Of a DNA stretch of 64,000 nt, positions 17,715-28,678 are shown piece after piece. Position numbers and translations under genes: made by a program. Source of the stretch: Azospirillum agricola. Its GTDB lineage: Bacteria > Pseudomonadota > Alphaproteobacteria > Azospirillales > Azospirillaceae. The notes under the pieces were generated by a model. That model made no database searches. It was not told where the DNA came from and saw only the letters and a list, made by a program, of their open reading frames with translations. Positions within the stretch are counted from its first letter, which is position 1; every line of letters starts with the position of its first letter. The stretch covers positions 1 through 64,000 of the forward strand of contig NZ_JAGINM010000025.1 in the NCBI RefSeq assembly GCF_017876095.1. The letters are read 5' to 3'.

Positions 17715-18953
17715 TCAGCTCCGGTAGCTGCCGTTGATGTCGATGTAGCCGTGGGTCAGGTCGCAGGTCCACACCTTGGCGGTGCCGCGGCCGAGCCCGA
17801 GGTCGATGTGGACGTCGATCTCCTTGCCCTTCATGTGGGCGGCGACCGGCGCCTCGTCGTAGCCGGGAACCTCCATCCCGTCGGCACAGATCAGCGTGCC
17901 GCCGACGGTGATCCTGATCAGGTCGCGGTCGGCGCGCTCGCCGGCCCGGCCGATGGCGGCGACGATGCGGCCCCAGTTGGCGTCCTCGCCGGCGATGGCG
18001 GTCTTGACCAGCGGCGAGTTGGCGACGGTCAGCGCGATGCGCTTGGCCGCCGGGTTGCTGTCGGCACCGTCCACCGTGATGGCGACGAACTTGGTCGCCC
18101 CCTCGCCGTCGCGCACGACCTGCAACGCCAGATCGAGCAGCAGATCCTCCAGCGCGGCGCGGAACTCCGCCAGTTCGGCGGCGTCGGCGCTGGCGACCGG
18201 AGCGTTCCCGGCCTTGCCGGTGGCGAACAGCAGCAGCGTGTCGCTGGTCGAGGTGTCGCCGTCCACCGTGATGGCGTTGAAGGTGCGCTCGGTGAACTCC
18301 GACAGCATGTCCTGCAACGCGGTCGGCGCGATGGCGGCGTCGGTGAAGACGAAGCCCAGCATCGTCGCCATGTCCGGCGCGATCATGCCCGAGCCCTTGG
18401 CGAAGCCGGAGATCGTCACCGTCGTGCCGCCGATGCTGGCGGTGCGGACCGCGCCCTTGGGAAAGGTGTCGGTGGTCATGATGGCGCGCGCCGCCTTCTC
18501 CCAGGCGGCCGAGTCGGTGGCGAGCGCCGGGACCATGCCCGGCAGGCACCTGCCGATGGCGTCGGCGGCGAGCGGGATGCCGATCACCCCGGTGGACGCG
18601 ATGTAGACCTCGTCGGGCGCGCAGCCGGCGATGGCGGCCGCGGCCTGCACGGTGGCCTGCACGGTGGCGTCGCCCGCCTTGCCGGTGAAGGCGTTGGCGT
18701 TGCCGGCGTTGACCACGACCGCGCGGGCCGAGCCCTTGGGCAGGCTGTCGCGGCACCAGATCACCGGGGCCGAGCAGGTCAGCGAGCGGGTCAGCACGCC
18801 GGCGACGGCGGTGTCGGGATCCAGCACGGCCAGCAGCAGATCGTCGCGGCCCTTGTATCGGATGCCGCTGTTCGCCGTGGCGATGCGCACGCCGGCGATC
18901 GGGGGCAGCGTCGGAAAGCTGGCGGGAGCCAAGGGGGAGAGCGTCGTGGCCAT
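17715..18953 (-). CDS. argJ: Bifunctional ornithine acetyltransferase / N-acetylglutamate synthase ArgJ
   Basis: A 412-residue ArgJ. The self-cleavage site is in IASTGVIGIPL near residue 150, where Thr becomes the nucleophile of the beta chain. VNAGNANAFTG, TTDTFPKG, SGMIAPDMATML and the C-terminal DINGSYRS are signature segments. The enzyme moves the acetyl group from N-acetylornithine to glutamate, closing the cyclic arginine pathway in the cytosol. The start is ATG 18953 (MATTLSPLAP); the 42 upstream codons are not family-like. Confidence 0.95.
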   Translation of the reverse strand: MATTLSPLAPASFPTLPPIAGVRIATANSGIRYKGRDDLLLAVLDPDTAVAGVLTRSLTCSAPVIWCRDSLPKGSARAVVVNAGNANAFTGKAGDATVQATVQAAAAIAGCAPDEVYIASTGVIGIPLAADAIGRCLPGMVPALATDSAAWEKAARAIMTTDTFPKGAVRTASIGGTTVTISGFAKGSGMIAPDMATMLGFVFTDAAIAPTALQDMLSEFTERTFNAITVDGDTSTSDTLLLFATGKAGNAPVASADAAELAEFRAALEDLLLDLALQVVRDGEGATKFVAITVDGADSNPAAKRIALTVANSPLVKTAIAGEDANWGRIVAAIGRAGERADRDLIRITVGGTLICADGMEVPGYDEAPVAAHMKGKEIDVHIDLGLGRGTAKVWTCDLTHGYIDINGSYRS

Positions 18954-19036
18954 GGGGCGATTCCCGTGATGGGCGCGTGGTGCGGGGTGTCGGGGAAGAT
19001 GTGGTGGAGGCTGAGGGCACGTGCCCCCACCCTGCC

Positions 19037-19059
19037 CCTCCCCCGCTTCGCGGGGGAGG
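19037..19059. repeat. Short GC-rich hairpin (REP-like)
   Basis: A perfect 10-bp stem, CCTCCCCCGC against GCGGGGGAGG, with a TTC loop, in the 200-base gap between the foldase gene and argJ. No U-tract follows on either strand. The flanking bases 19080-19131 are again rich in CTCCC/GGGGTGGGGG runs. A similar G/C run sequence is in the gap at 4140-4180. Confidence 0.45.
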
Positions 19060-19153
19060 AAACTCCGCCGCTCCGCCACTGAACTCCCTCCCCCGCCCGT
19101 GCCGAGGCAGGGTCGGGGTGGGGGTTAGGCGAGCGGCGGCTTCGCGGGCGTCC

Positions 19154-20092
19154 TCAGTTCTTCTTCGGCTCGGCCGCCGGAGCGGGAGTCGCCGGGGCCG
19201 GCTCGGCGGCCTTCGGCTCCTCCTTGGGCATCGGCGAGCCGTCCATCTGGAAGGTCTCGACCTTGGCGCCGGCGCGCAGCTCGTCGACCAGGGCGGTCAC
19301 GATGTCCTTGGACAGCGTCTGCTCCAGCTGCGGCTTCACCTCGTCGAGCGTCGGCGCCGGCTGGGTGCGCTTGTCCTCGACCTTGATGATGTGATAGCCG
19401 AACTGCGTCTTCACCGGCTCCTTGCTCACCTCGCCCTTCTTCATGGCGAAGGCGGCGTTGGCGAAGGGCTCGACCATCGCGTCCTTGGTGAAGTAGCCGA
19501 GATCGCCGCCCGACTGGGCCGCGACCGTGTCCTTCGACTTCTCCTTGGCGATCTTGGCGAAGTCGCCGCCCTTCTTCAGCTCGGCGAGGATGGCCTTGGC
19601 CTCGTCCTCCTTCTCCACCAGGATGTGGGCGGCCTTGACCTCCTCCTGCGGCGGGTTCTGCTTCAGGAAGGCCTGATAGGCGTCGTCGAGCGACTTCGCC
19701 GTGATGCGGGCCTTCACCTCCTTCTGGATGTAGGCGCGCTGCACGGCGCGCTCCTCGGCGCGCTTGATCTCGTCCTTGACCTCGGGGCTGTCGGCCAGCT
19801 TGTCCTTGTAGCCGGCCGCGGCGACCAGCTTGCCGCTGACCAGCTGGTCGAGGACGGCCGGGTAGATCATCTCGATCGGCATCTGCTGCACCTGCGGCGG
19901 CAGCTGCGACACCATGCGGGTGACGTCCGACTGGTGCAGCTCCTCACCGTTGACGCGGGCGACCACGGGGTCGGCGACGGCGGCGGTCGCCGGGGCGGGG
20001 GTAGCCGGAGCGGGAGTCTGGGCGTGCGCCGCCAGGGCGATGCCGCAGGCCGCCATCGAGAGAAGCGCGGTGCGGAACATACGATTGACCAT
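19154..20092 (-). CDS. Exported peptidyl-prolyl cis-trans isomerase, parvulin type
   Basis: A 312-residue periplasmic foldase. The signal peptide ends near AAHAQ (residue 25). A SurA_N-like helical region (VVARVNGEELHQSDVTRMV) is followed by a parvulin domain from KAAHILVEKEDEAKAIL to FGYHIIKVEDKR. Pro/Ala-rich tails flank the domains. It should help fold outer-membrane and periplasmic proteins. The start is ATG 20092 (MVNRMFRTALL), chosen because it begins the signal peptide. The gene precedes argJ by 200 bases and diverges from secA. Confidence 0.9.
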   Translation of the reverse strand: MVNRMFRTALLSMAACGIALAAHAQTPAPATPAPATAAVADPVVARVNGEELHQSDVTRMVSQLPPQVQQMPIEMIYPAVLDQLVSGKLVAAAGYKDKLADSPEVKDEIKRAEERAVQRAYIQKEVKARITAKSLDDAYQAFLKQNPPQEEVKAAHILVEKEDEAKAILAELKKGGDFAKIAKEKSKDTVAAQSGGDLGYFTKDAMVEPFANAAFAMKKGEVSKEPVKTQFGYHIIKVEDKRTQPAPTLDEVKPQLEQTLSKDIVTALVDELRAGAKVETFQMDGSPMPKEEPKAAEPAPATPAPAAEPKKN

Positions 20093-20336
20093 GACCTGTC
20101 TTTTCCTTCCGGCGGATGTTATCGAAAGCAAGCCCCCGAGGCACCGGAGCCATCCGCCGCTCCGCGCCCGATTCCGCGTGGATTAAGCATGGGTCGCGCG
20201 CACGGGGCAAGGGTCCCATCGATCCGTCACACAACTGTGGCCGCCCGCCCGCCGATACCAGTCCCCCGCCGCCTTTTCCGGCGGGTTTCCGCCCGCTTTC
20301 CCGAAGGTTTCCGGCGCGGCAAAGGGGCGGGTCTCG

Positions 20337-20365
20337 TTGACAGGGCCTTGCCATAGTCCTATGTC
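20337..20365 (+). promoter_or_regulatory. Promoter of secA
   Basis: TTGACA (20337-20342), a 17-base spacer and TATGTC (20360-20365) form one of the best sigma-70-like promoters of the window. It predicts an approximately 40-base leader before the secA ATG at 20414. Confidence 0.7.
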
Positions 20366-20413
20366 AGACCCGTCGATAGGCTGGCCCAACTCCGCTTTAC
20401 TTCCGAGGTTTTC

Positions 20414-23131
<2,718 letters not shown>

Positions 23132-23188
23132 GGATCGCCTGAGGATCGAGGATCGGTTGAACGGCCCGACAGCCGGACACGCACGCGA

Positions 23189-23221
23189 AAGGCGGCTCTC
23201 CAATCGGGGAGCCGCCTTTTG
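23189..23221 (+). terminator. Terminator of secA
   Basis: A perfect 10-bp stem (AAGGCGGCTC against GAGCCGCCTT) with a 10-base loop, followed by TTG, with the U-run partly inside the stem. It lies 58 bases after the secA stop. The structure could also stop the minus-strand gene at 23296. Confidence 0.8.
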
Positions 23222-23295
23222 TCAACCCGGCTTCTCGCTCCCGCGGATGATGGCGGCGAGCGCTGGGAGCCGGTTTGGCCGCCGGCCCGTCCTGT

Positions 23296-24033
23296 TCACC
23301 AGCGGATCACATAATCGCCGGTCCACGGGCTGGAGCCCGGCCGCAGGTTCTTCGTGCCGAAACTGTCCTGCAAGGCGGGGAAATTGGCGTTCACCGTAAC
23401 CCCGCGGGCGCTCCAGCCGCCGATGTCGCGGGTGACGGTGAACTCGTTCTCGGTCTGGATCAGGTTTGGATCGTTGACGGCCTGTATCCGCATCGTCCCC
23501 TGCTTGGCGGCGGCGAGTTCCGCCTCACGGCTGGAGATTATCTCATTCCAGCCGTCTTCCGCTTTCAGAGCGCCGGAGGCGAGGCCGCTCTTCATGCGGC
23601 CGATCTCGTCCGGATAGGCTTCGAGAACCACCTTCCTGTGATCGGCAAGGGCTTGGTCCAGCGTCTTGGGCATGCCGTCGTAGAGCCCTTGGAGGGAGCT
23701 GGCGGCGCCATGCACGTCCCGCTCCTCCTCGCTCGGTTGACTCCGCTGGCCTTCGTCGAGCGCGGGCAGCTTGGAAAGCTGGCCGTCGCGAAACAGCGCG
23801 GCGCTGCCCGCCTGCATGTGCGCCGCGAGTTGACCCGCCAGCGCGCGCCCCTGCTCCGCCTTCGACAGCAAAGCTTTGGCCCGGTCCGACAGATCGACCG
23901 TGAACGAAGGACCACGGTCGCCCGCTGCACCGCTTCCACCCTTTTTCACGAAGACTTCAGCGTTGGATCCGGAACCGGAACGAGCATACGGACCATTCCG
24001 TATCGAAGTATTTTCTGTGCCGATCACGCTCAT
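23296..24033 (-). CDS. Hypothetical protein
   Basis: A 245-residue protein that I do not recognise. It has no signal peptide or membrane helix. The N-terminal 40 residues are Gly/Ser-rich and low in complexity, then comes SFTVDLSDRAKALLSKAEQG and a helical, charged middle region (about residues 60-190); the end has a beta-rich look (RDIGGWSARGVTVNANFP). The short FTVDLSDRAK-type opening resembles hypothetical proteins of related bacteria, but no function follows. ATG 24033 is preceded by GGGAGGAAC. It faces the secA terminator. Confidence 0.7.
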   Translation of the reverse strand: MSVIGTENTSIRNGPYARSGSGSNAEVFVKKGGSGAAGDRGPSFTVDLSDRAKALLSKAEQGRALAGQLAAHMQAGSAALFRDGQLSKLPALDEGQRSQPSEEERDVHGAASSLQGLYDGMPKTLDQALADHRKVVLEAYPDEIGRMKSGLASGALKAEDGWNEIISSREAELAAAKQGTMRIQAVNDPNLIQTENEFTVTRDIGGWSARGVTVNANFPALQDSFGTKNLRPGSSPWTGDYVIRW

Positions 24034-24197
24034 GTTCCTCCCCCCTCCGCCGGAAGTCCTGATTTCCCCGACCATTTCACTATAGGGCAAACACTCCGGA
24101 CGATGAACACTCGAAACTCCGACCGGCGGGCGTCCGGTCCCGCCGGATGACCGGCATCCATCGGGCCTTCTTGGCGTTCGCCAGCACCATGATCGCT

Positions 24198-24719
24198 TCA
24201 AGGCGCGTTGGCCAACTCCGCCGGCGCTCCTATGGGCAGGAAGAGGTCGGTGACCGCCGCGCCCTCCGGCACTTCGGGGAAGAAGGCGATCCGCTGGCAA
24301 TAGAGTGGAAAGTCGCGCCGTTGCTCGCCGCTGCGCGGCAGCCAATCCATGCAGAGATGCAGGATCGCCGCGCAAAGCGACTCCTCGGACCCGGTGTGGC
24401 GCAGCACGGCACAGCGGCCGCCCGGAATGGTCTTGACGACGACGCCGGCGTCGTTCGGTTCGATCGCGCGATCGGTGGCGGCGCAGAGATCGAGGCGGAA
24501 CGCGGCGGGCGGCGTGGTCAGGGGATCGTCGTACAGGATGTTGAAGGTGGCGCCGAGCCCGGGCGGCAGCGCCACCGCCTTGCGCCACGCGACGAAGCGC
24601 CGGGTCGACTCGCCGATCAGCGCCGGGTCGCCGCGATGCTCCAGCACGGCAACGCGCGTGTCAGGCACCGCGACGATCCGGACCTCGCCGTTTCGGAAAC
24701 CCCGTTCGGCATCGACCAT
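24198..24719 (-). CDS. GyrI-like small-molecule-binding domain protein
   Basis: A 173-residue stand-alone GyrI-like/AraC effector-binding domain. Recognisable blocks are VAVLEHRGDPALIGESTRRF, FNILYDDPLTTPPAAFRLD, AVLRHTGSEESL and FPLYCQRIAFFPE. In AraC-type activators such as Rob this domain binds ligands behind a DNA-binding part; here no helix-turn-helix is encoded. Stand-alone forms can bind drugs or inhibit gyrase (SbmC). ATG 24719 has GGAGGAG five bases upstream. Confidence 0.82.
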   Translation of the reverse strand: MVDAERGFRNGEVRIVAVPDTRVAVLEHRGDPALIGESTRRFVAWRKAVALPPGLGATFNILYDDPLTTPPAAFRLDLCAATDRAIEPNDAGVVVKTIPGGRCAVLRHTGSEESLCAAILHLCMDWLPRSGEQRRDFPLYCQRIAFFPEVPEGAAVTDLFLPIGAPAELANAP

Positions 24720-24815
24720 TCCATCTCCTCCGATCCGCTTGACGCAAGTCCTGCCCCACATGCACCCACCCTAACTCTCATACCGCCGAGCACAAGTCCT
24801 GACAGCCCCGTGACT

Positions 24816-24907
24816 CGTCATGCCCGGCCTTGAGCCGGGCATCCACGGCCGCAAATGATCGGAAGGAGACCGGGCGTGGATGACCGGGGCAAGCCCGGTC
24901 ATGACGG
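24816..24907. repeat. Two-hairpin palindromic repeat element (copy 1)
   Basis: A 92-base unit made of two perfect 9-bp hairpins: ATGCCCGGC-CTTGA-GCCGGGCAT at 24820-24842 and ATGACCGGG-GCAAG-CCCGGTCAT at 24880-24902, joined by a segment that begins CCAC and ends CGTGG. The same layout is seen at 31742-31827. This is the form of REP/BIME elements that are frequent in alphaproteobacterial intergenic DNA. Confidence 0.8.
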
Positions 24908-25059
24908 AAAGGAAGCTGGGTGTGCCAGCGCTTCCGCTTGGCGGTACCACAGCCTCATCGTGGTACACCCGCCGCTCCACCCGGACGCAACGACGCGGCG
25001 ACGGAAACCATGGTAGCCTGACACTGTTTCTTCGACCGAACGGTTCGGGGGCGAATTCC

Positions 25060-25506
25060 ATGCTCAACGAGTTCAAGACATTCATCAGCCGCGGCAACGT
25101 CGTGGAACTGGCGGTCGGCATCATCATCGGCGCCGCCTTCACCGGCATCGTCAACTCGCTGGTCAAGGACATGCTGATGCCGCCGATCGGCTGGATCATG
25201 GGTGGCATCGACTTCTCCAACTACTTCATCAGCCTGTCCGGCGGCCGGTACGACAGCCTCGCCGCAGCCGAGGCCGCCGGGGCGGCGACCATCAACTACG
25301 GCCGCTTCATCAACGCGCTGATCAATTTCCTGATCGTCTCGGGCGCGCTGTTCCTGATCGTCCGGCAGGTCAACCGCCTGCACTTCATGCACAAGGCCGA
25401 GGCCGGGCCGTCGCGCCAGGAGGTGCTGCTGGAGGAGATCCGCGACGCGCTCCGCGCCCGCGCCGCCACTCCCGACACGGCGCCTCCCCCGAACCGTCCA
25501 GCCTGA
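25060..25506 (+). CDS. mscL: Large-conductance mechanosensitive channel MscL
   Basis: A 148-residue inner-membrane channel. The start MLNEFKTFISRGNVVELAVG and GAAFTGIVNSLVKDMLMPP form the N-terminal helix and TM1; NYGRFINALINFLIVSGALF is TM2; the charged tail RQEVLLEEIRDALR is the cytoplasmic bundle. MscL opens under membrane tension and protects the cell in hypo-osmotic shock. The frame is open 60 codons upstream, but the family always starts here. Confidence 0.95.
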   Translation: MLNEFKTFISRGNVVELAVGIIIGAAFTGIVNSLVKDMLMPPIGWIMGGIDFSNYFISLSGGRYDSLAAAEAAGAATINYGRFINALINFLIVSGALFLIVRQVNRLHFMHKAEAGPSRQEVLLEEIRDALRARAATPDTAPPPNRPA

Positions 25507-25819
25507 CCGGCGGGGCAACCCCGGCAAACGCATGGAGGGCCCGTGAAAGGCGCAGGGCTTCCCCTGGTGGAAAGATCTTGGTTTGTGCGCCGCAATAGAC
25601 TATGTAGTGCGTCTTGATCGCTGGAGGCTCGCGCGTCTCTTGAGCGAGACGCGCTTAGATTTCGCAGGGCGTCCACCCCAAGGTGGGGACGGACGGTCCG
25701 TGCTTCGGATAGACGCCTCTCCCTCTCGACCTCCTCCCGGCGAAACCGCCGGCTTCTCCCACGTCCGCCATCCGGGCGCGCGTGGGCGTGCCGTCATGCT
25801 TTGAGAAGGTTGATACGCT
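25507..25819. other. mscL-helicase intergenic region
   Basis: The 313-base gap holds a perfect 9-bp hairpin (GCGCGTCTC at 25631-25639 against GAGACGCGC at 25646-25654) without a U-run. It may end mscL transcription or belong to a long leader of the helicase gene; RNA-helicase genes often have long regulated leaders. Nothing else was recognised. Confidence 0.4.
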
Positions 25820-27196
25820 TTGTCGTTTTCCGAACTCGGTCTGCACCCGCTCGTCCTGAAGGCCCTCGAGGCGTTCGAATACACCACCGCCACCCCCGTC
25901 CAGTCCGCCGCCATTCCGCCGGCGCTCGAAGGCCGCGACATCCTCGCCACCGCCGAGACCGGCACCGGCAAGACCGCCGCCTTCATGCTGCCGGCCCTGA
26001 CCCGCATCGCCGAGCTGCCGCGCCTGGGCGTCGCCGCCCCGCGCGTGCTGGTGCTGGCCCCGACCCGCGAGCTGGCCAAGCAGGTCACCGACGCCGCCCG
26101 CAAATACGCGAAGTTCATGAAGCTGAACATCGTGGACGTGGTCGGCGGCATGCCCTACCGCGAGCAGCTCCGCCTGCTGTCGCGCCCGGTCGACGTGCTG
26201 GTCGCGACCCCGGGCCGCCTGCTCGACCATGTGTCGCGCCGCCGCATCGATCTCGAGGCCGTCGAGGTTCTGATCCTCGACGAGGCCGACCGCATGCTGG
26301 ACATGGGCTTCCTCGACGACGTCGAGACCATCGCCAAGTGCTGCCCGCCGACCCGCCAGACGCTGCTGTTCACCGCCACGCTCGACCGCCGCATGGCCGG
26401 GCTGGCCGGCAACCTGCTGCGCAACCCGGAGCGCGTCGCCGTCGAGAGCCAGGCGACCTCGATCAACGTCGAGCAGCGCCTGCACCACGCCGACGACCTC
26501 GACCACAAGCGCCGCCTGCTCCAGCACATCGCCGCGACCCCGGAGGTCGGCAAGGCGATCATCTTCGCCGCGACCAAGCGCGACGCCGACACGCTGGCCG
26601 AGGAGCTGAGCCTCGCCGGCCACGCCGCCGCCGCCCTGCACGGCGACATGGACCAGGGCAAGCGCAACCGCACGCTCCAGCGCCTGCGCACCGGCCAGGT
26701 CCGCCTGCTGGTGGCGACCGACGTGGCGGCGCGCGGCATCGACGTCCGTGACATCACCCACGTCATCAACTTCGACCTGCCGCGTTCGGCGGAGGACTAC
26801 GTCCACCGCATCGGCCGCACCGGCCGCGCCGGCGCCTCGGGCATCGCGATCTCCTTCGCCTCGCGCGCCGACCGCGAGACGCTGTTCCGCATCGAGCGCT
26901 ACACCAACGCGACGCTGGCGATCCACACGATCCCCGGCCTGGAGCCGCAGCGTCCCTTCACCGCCGGCGGCCGTCCGCCGAGCCGCAACGGCCGCCCCAG
27001 CGGCGGTCCGAAGCCGTGGCAGCGCAACAACAGCCATGGCGGCGACAGCAAGGGCGGCCACCCGGCCCGCTCCGCCCGCCCGGACCATGCCCGGTCGGAC
27101 AGCCACCATGGCCAGGGCCGCCCGGACCACAGCCACGCGCGGCGCGAGCCGCACGCCAACGGCAAGCCGGCGCACGCCCGCGCCAAATCCTGGTAA
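25820..27196 (+). CDS. DEAD-box RNA helicase (RhlE-like)
   Basis: A 458-residue helicase with the full motif set: Q motif at FEYTTATPVQSAAIP, Walker A AETGTGKT, PTRELA, VATPGRLLDH, DEADRMLDMGF, TATLD in place of the usual SAT, and HRIGRTGRAGASG. The core ends near residue 370 and is followed by a basic, Gly/His/Arg-rich tail typical of RhlE-like proteins that bind RNA. It should act in RNA unwinding, ribosome assembly or cold adaptation. The start is TTG at 25820, behind GAGAAGG. Confidence 0.92.
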   Translation: MSFSELGLHPLVLKALEAFEYTTATPVQSAAIPPALEGRDILATAETGTGKTAAFMLPALTRIAELPRLGVAAPRVLVLAPTRELAKQVTDAARKYAKFMKLNIVDVVGGMPYREQLRLLSRPVDVLVATPGRLLDHVSRRRIDLEAVEVLILDEADRMLDMGFLDDVETIAKCCPPTRQTLLFTATLDRRMAGLAGNLLRNPERVAVESQATSINVEQRLHHADDLDHKRRLLQHIAATPEVGKAIIFAATKRDADTLAEELSLAGHAAAALHGDMDQGKRNRTLQRLRTGQVRLLVATDVAARGIDVRDITHVINFDLPRSAEDYVHRIGRTGRAGASGIAISFASRADRETLFRIERYTNATLAIHTIPGLEPQRPFTAGGRPPSRNGRPSGGPKPWQRNNSHGGDSKGGHPARSARPDHARSDSHHGQGRPDHSHARREPHANGKPAHARAKSW

Positions 27197-27226
27197 GACG
27201 ACAGCGCCTTCACCGGCGTGACTGAG

Positions 27227-27264
27227 AACGGCGCGGCTCTCCGTGGAGGGCTGCGCCGTTTTCG
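27227..27264 (+). terminator. Terminator of the helicase gene
   Basis: AACGGCGC (27227-27234) pairs perfectly with GCGCCGTT (27253-27260), with further imperfect pairing inside, and TTCG follows. It lies about 30 bases after the helicase stop. Confidence 0.75.
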
Positions 27265-27391
27265 TTTGTCTCCGCGAATCGGCGCGATCGGATTGGCGTG
27301 ATCTTGACGGCCGCCGGCAATCCCGCCGATGTCGTGGCGGCGGCGTCTCCGCTATCCTTCCCGGCGCCACCCGCCAGAAGGACCGCGCGCC

Positions 27392-27640
27392 ATGCTGCAA
27401 CTCCGCCCCAACTGCGAATGCTGCGACCGGGACCTGCCGCCCGACTCCGTGGACGCCTACATCTGCTCGTTCGAATGCACCTTCTGCGGCGACTGCCGCA
27501 GCCGGCTGCCGGGCGAGCGCTGCCCCAACTGCGGCGGCGAACTGGTCCGCCGCCCGATCCGTCCGGCCGCCAAGCTGGCCGCCAACCCGCCGGCGGCCGA
27601 GCGCACCGTGAAGCCCGGCGGCTGCGGCCTCGCCTTCTGA
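27392..27640 (+). CDS. DUF1272 zinc-ribbon protein
   Basis: An 82-residue protein with LRPNCECCDRDLPP, then YICSFECTFCGDC and LPGERCPNCGGEL. The paired cysteines match the DUF1272 family and should bind one or two zinc ions. Function is unknown. It starts at ATG 27392 and stands alone between the helicase and an apparent regulator remnant. Confidence 0.85.
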   Translation: MLQLRPNCECCDRDLPPDSVDAYICSFECTFCGDCRSRLPGERCPNCGGELVRRPIRPAAKLAANPPAAERTVKPGGCGLAF

Positions 27641-27737
27641 GCGGCTGCGATCGCCGACGCTTCGGCCTTGACCGAAACGGGCGAGGGAGCTTCCCCTGTA
27701 AGCTCGGCCTGTAAGCTCGGGGCGAAAGGAGACCGTG

Positions 27738-28061
27738 ATGCGGATCGCGGCGATCACCGCGCCGCCGGTGGCGAAGCCGCCGCGCACCGGGCCACGCGGC
27801 GCGGCGCGGCGCCACGCGCGCCTGTGCTACCACCACCTCGCCGGGGGACTCGGCGTGGCGATCACCGACGCCCTGCTGGCGCGCGGCGTCATCGAGTTCG
27901 ACGACGGCGCCGTCGGCGCCGCGCTGTGCGCGCATCTTCTGGAGCGGGACGTCATCCGGCGCAGCGGGGAGAGCCGGACCCTGTCCACCACGCCGCGGGG
28001 GCGGGCCGTGCCGCGCGACCTGTTCGGCATCGGCGCGCCCGCCGACGCGGCGGCCTTCTGA
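27738..28061 (+). pseudogene. Probable remnant of an ArsR-family regulator (C-terminal part only)
   Basis: A 107-residue frame whose sequence RTGPRGAARRHARLCYHHLAGGLGVAITDALLARG looks like the C-terminal ligand domain of long ArsR-type regulators. The winged-helix part that should precede it is absent. After FDDGA the text jumps to VGAALCAHLLERDVI and TLSTTPRGRA, which in full-length relatives follows a longer spacer, so an internal deletion is likely as well. It is still open in frame and could be expressed as a small protein (GTG at 27735 or ATG at 27738). Confidence 0.45.
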
Positions 28062-28183
28062 CGATCCCCGCGAGCGCCACCGTCCCAAAAAGCGCATACC
28101 CCATCCGGTTGCGCTGCGGTGGCGAAGAGCGGCGTTCCTCCTGTATGGTCGCGCCAACGGTTGAGCGATCCACAGGGTGTCCG

Positions 28184-28633
28184 ATGATCCGGCGTGCGCG
28201 TCTCCTCCCCTTGGCCTTGGCCCTGACCACGCTGATGGTCCCCGGCTGCATGCCGCGCGAGCGCATTCCCAACCCGCCCGACGTGCGCTCCGCGCCGGAA
28301 GGCACGGGGCTGGAGCCCGTTTACGGCCAGTGGGAGGCCGACAAGGCGACGCAGCTGCGCAGCCAGCCCTCGGCCAGCGGCCCGGTGGTCGCCACCATCG
28401 GCGCCGGGCAGGCGGTCAGCGTGCTGGGTCGGGTGCGCAACAGCGACTGGATCGCGGTGAAGGCCGGCGGCTCCACCGCCTATGTCCGGCTGCATCTGCT
28501 GCGGCTGAAGGGCAGCGCCCCGGCCGGGTCGCGCGGCACGACCACCACCATCGCCAAGCCGGCCGACAACGCCGGCCCGTCGATCAAGGCCGCCCCCCGC
28601 CGCAAGATCGGCGCCTCGCCGATCGCGGAGTGA
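28184..28633 (+). CDS. SH3-domain lipoprotein
   Basis: A 149-residue lipoprotein. The signal peptide ends in TTLMVPGC, a lipobox with Cys at residue 22. The centre holds one bacterial SH3 domain (ATQLRSQPSASGPVVATIG to TAYVRLHLLRLKG). The last 40 residues are Ser/Thr/Pro-rich and basic. It should be anchored in the envelope and may bind cell-wall material. ATG 28184 begins the signal peptide. A hairpin terminator follows within ten bases. Confidence 0.85.
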   Translation: MIRRARLLPLALALTTLMVPGCMPRERIPNPPDVRSAPEGTGLEPVYGQWEADKATQLRSQPSASGPVVATIGAGQAVSVLGRVRNSDWIAVKAGGSTAYVRLHLLRLKGSAPAGSRGTTTTIAKPADNAGPSIKAAPRRKIGASPIAE

Positions 28634-28640
28634 AGAAGGA

Positions 28641-28663
28641 GGGAGCGGCGGTCCGCCGCTCCC
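28641..28663. terminator. Bidirectional terminator
   Basis: Perfect 10-bp stem GGGAGCGGCG (28641-28650) against CGCCGCTCCC (28654-28663) with a GTC loop. TTTGAAG follows on the plus strand. It sits between the convergent SH3 lipoprotein and Hpt-domain genes and can serve both. Confidence 0.7.
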
Positions 28664-28678
28664 TTTGAAGCCGGTTTT

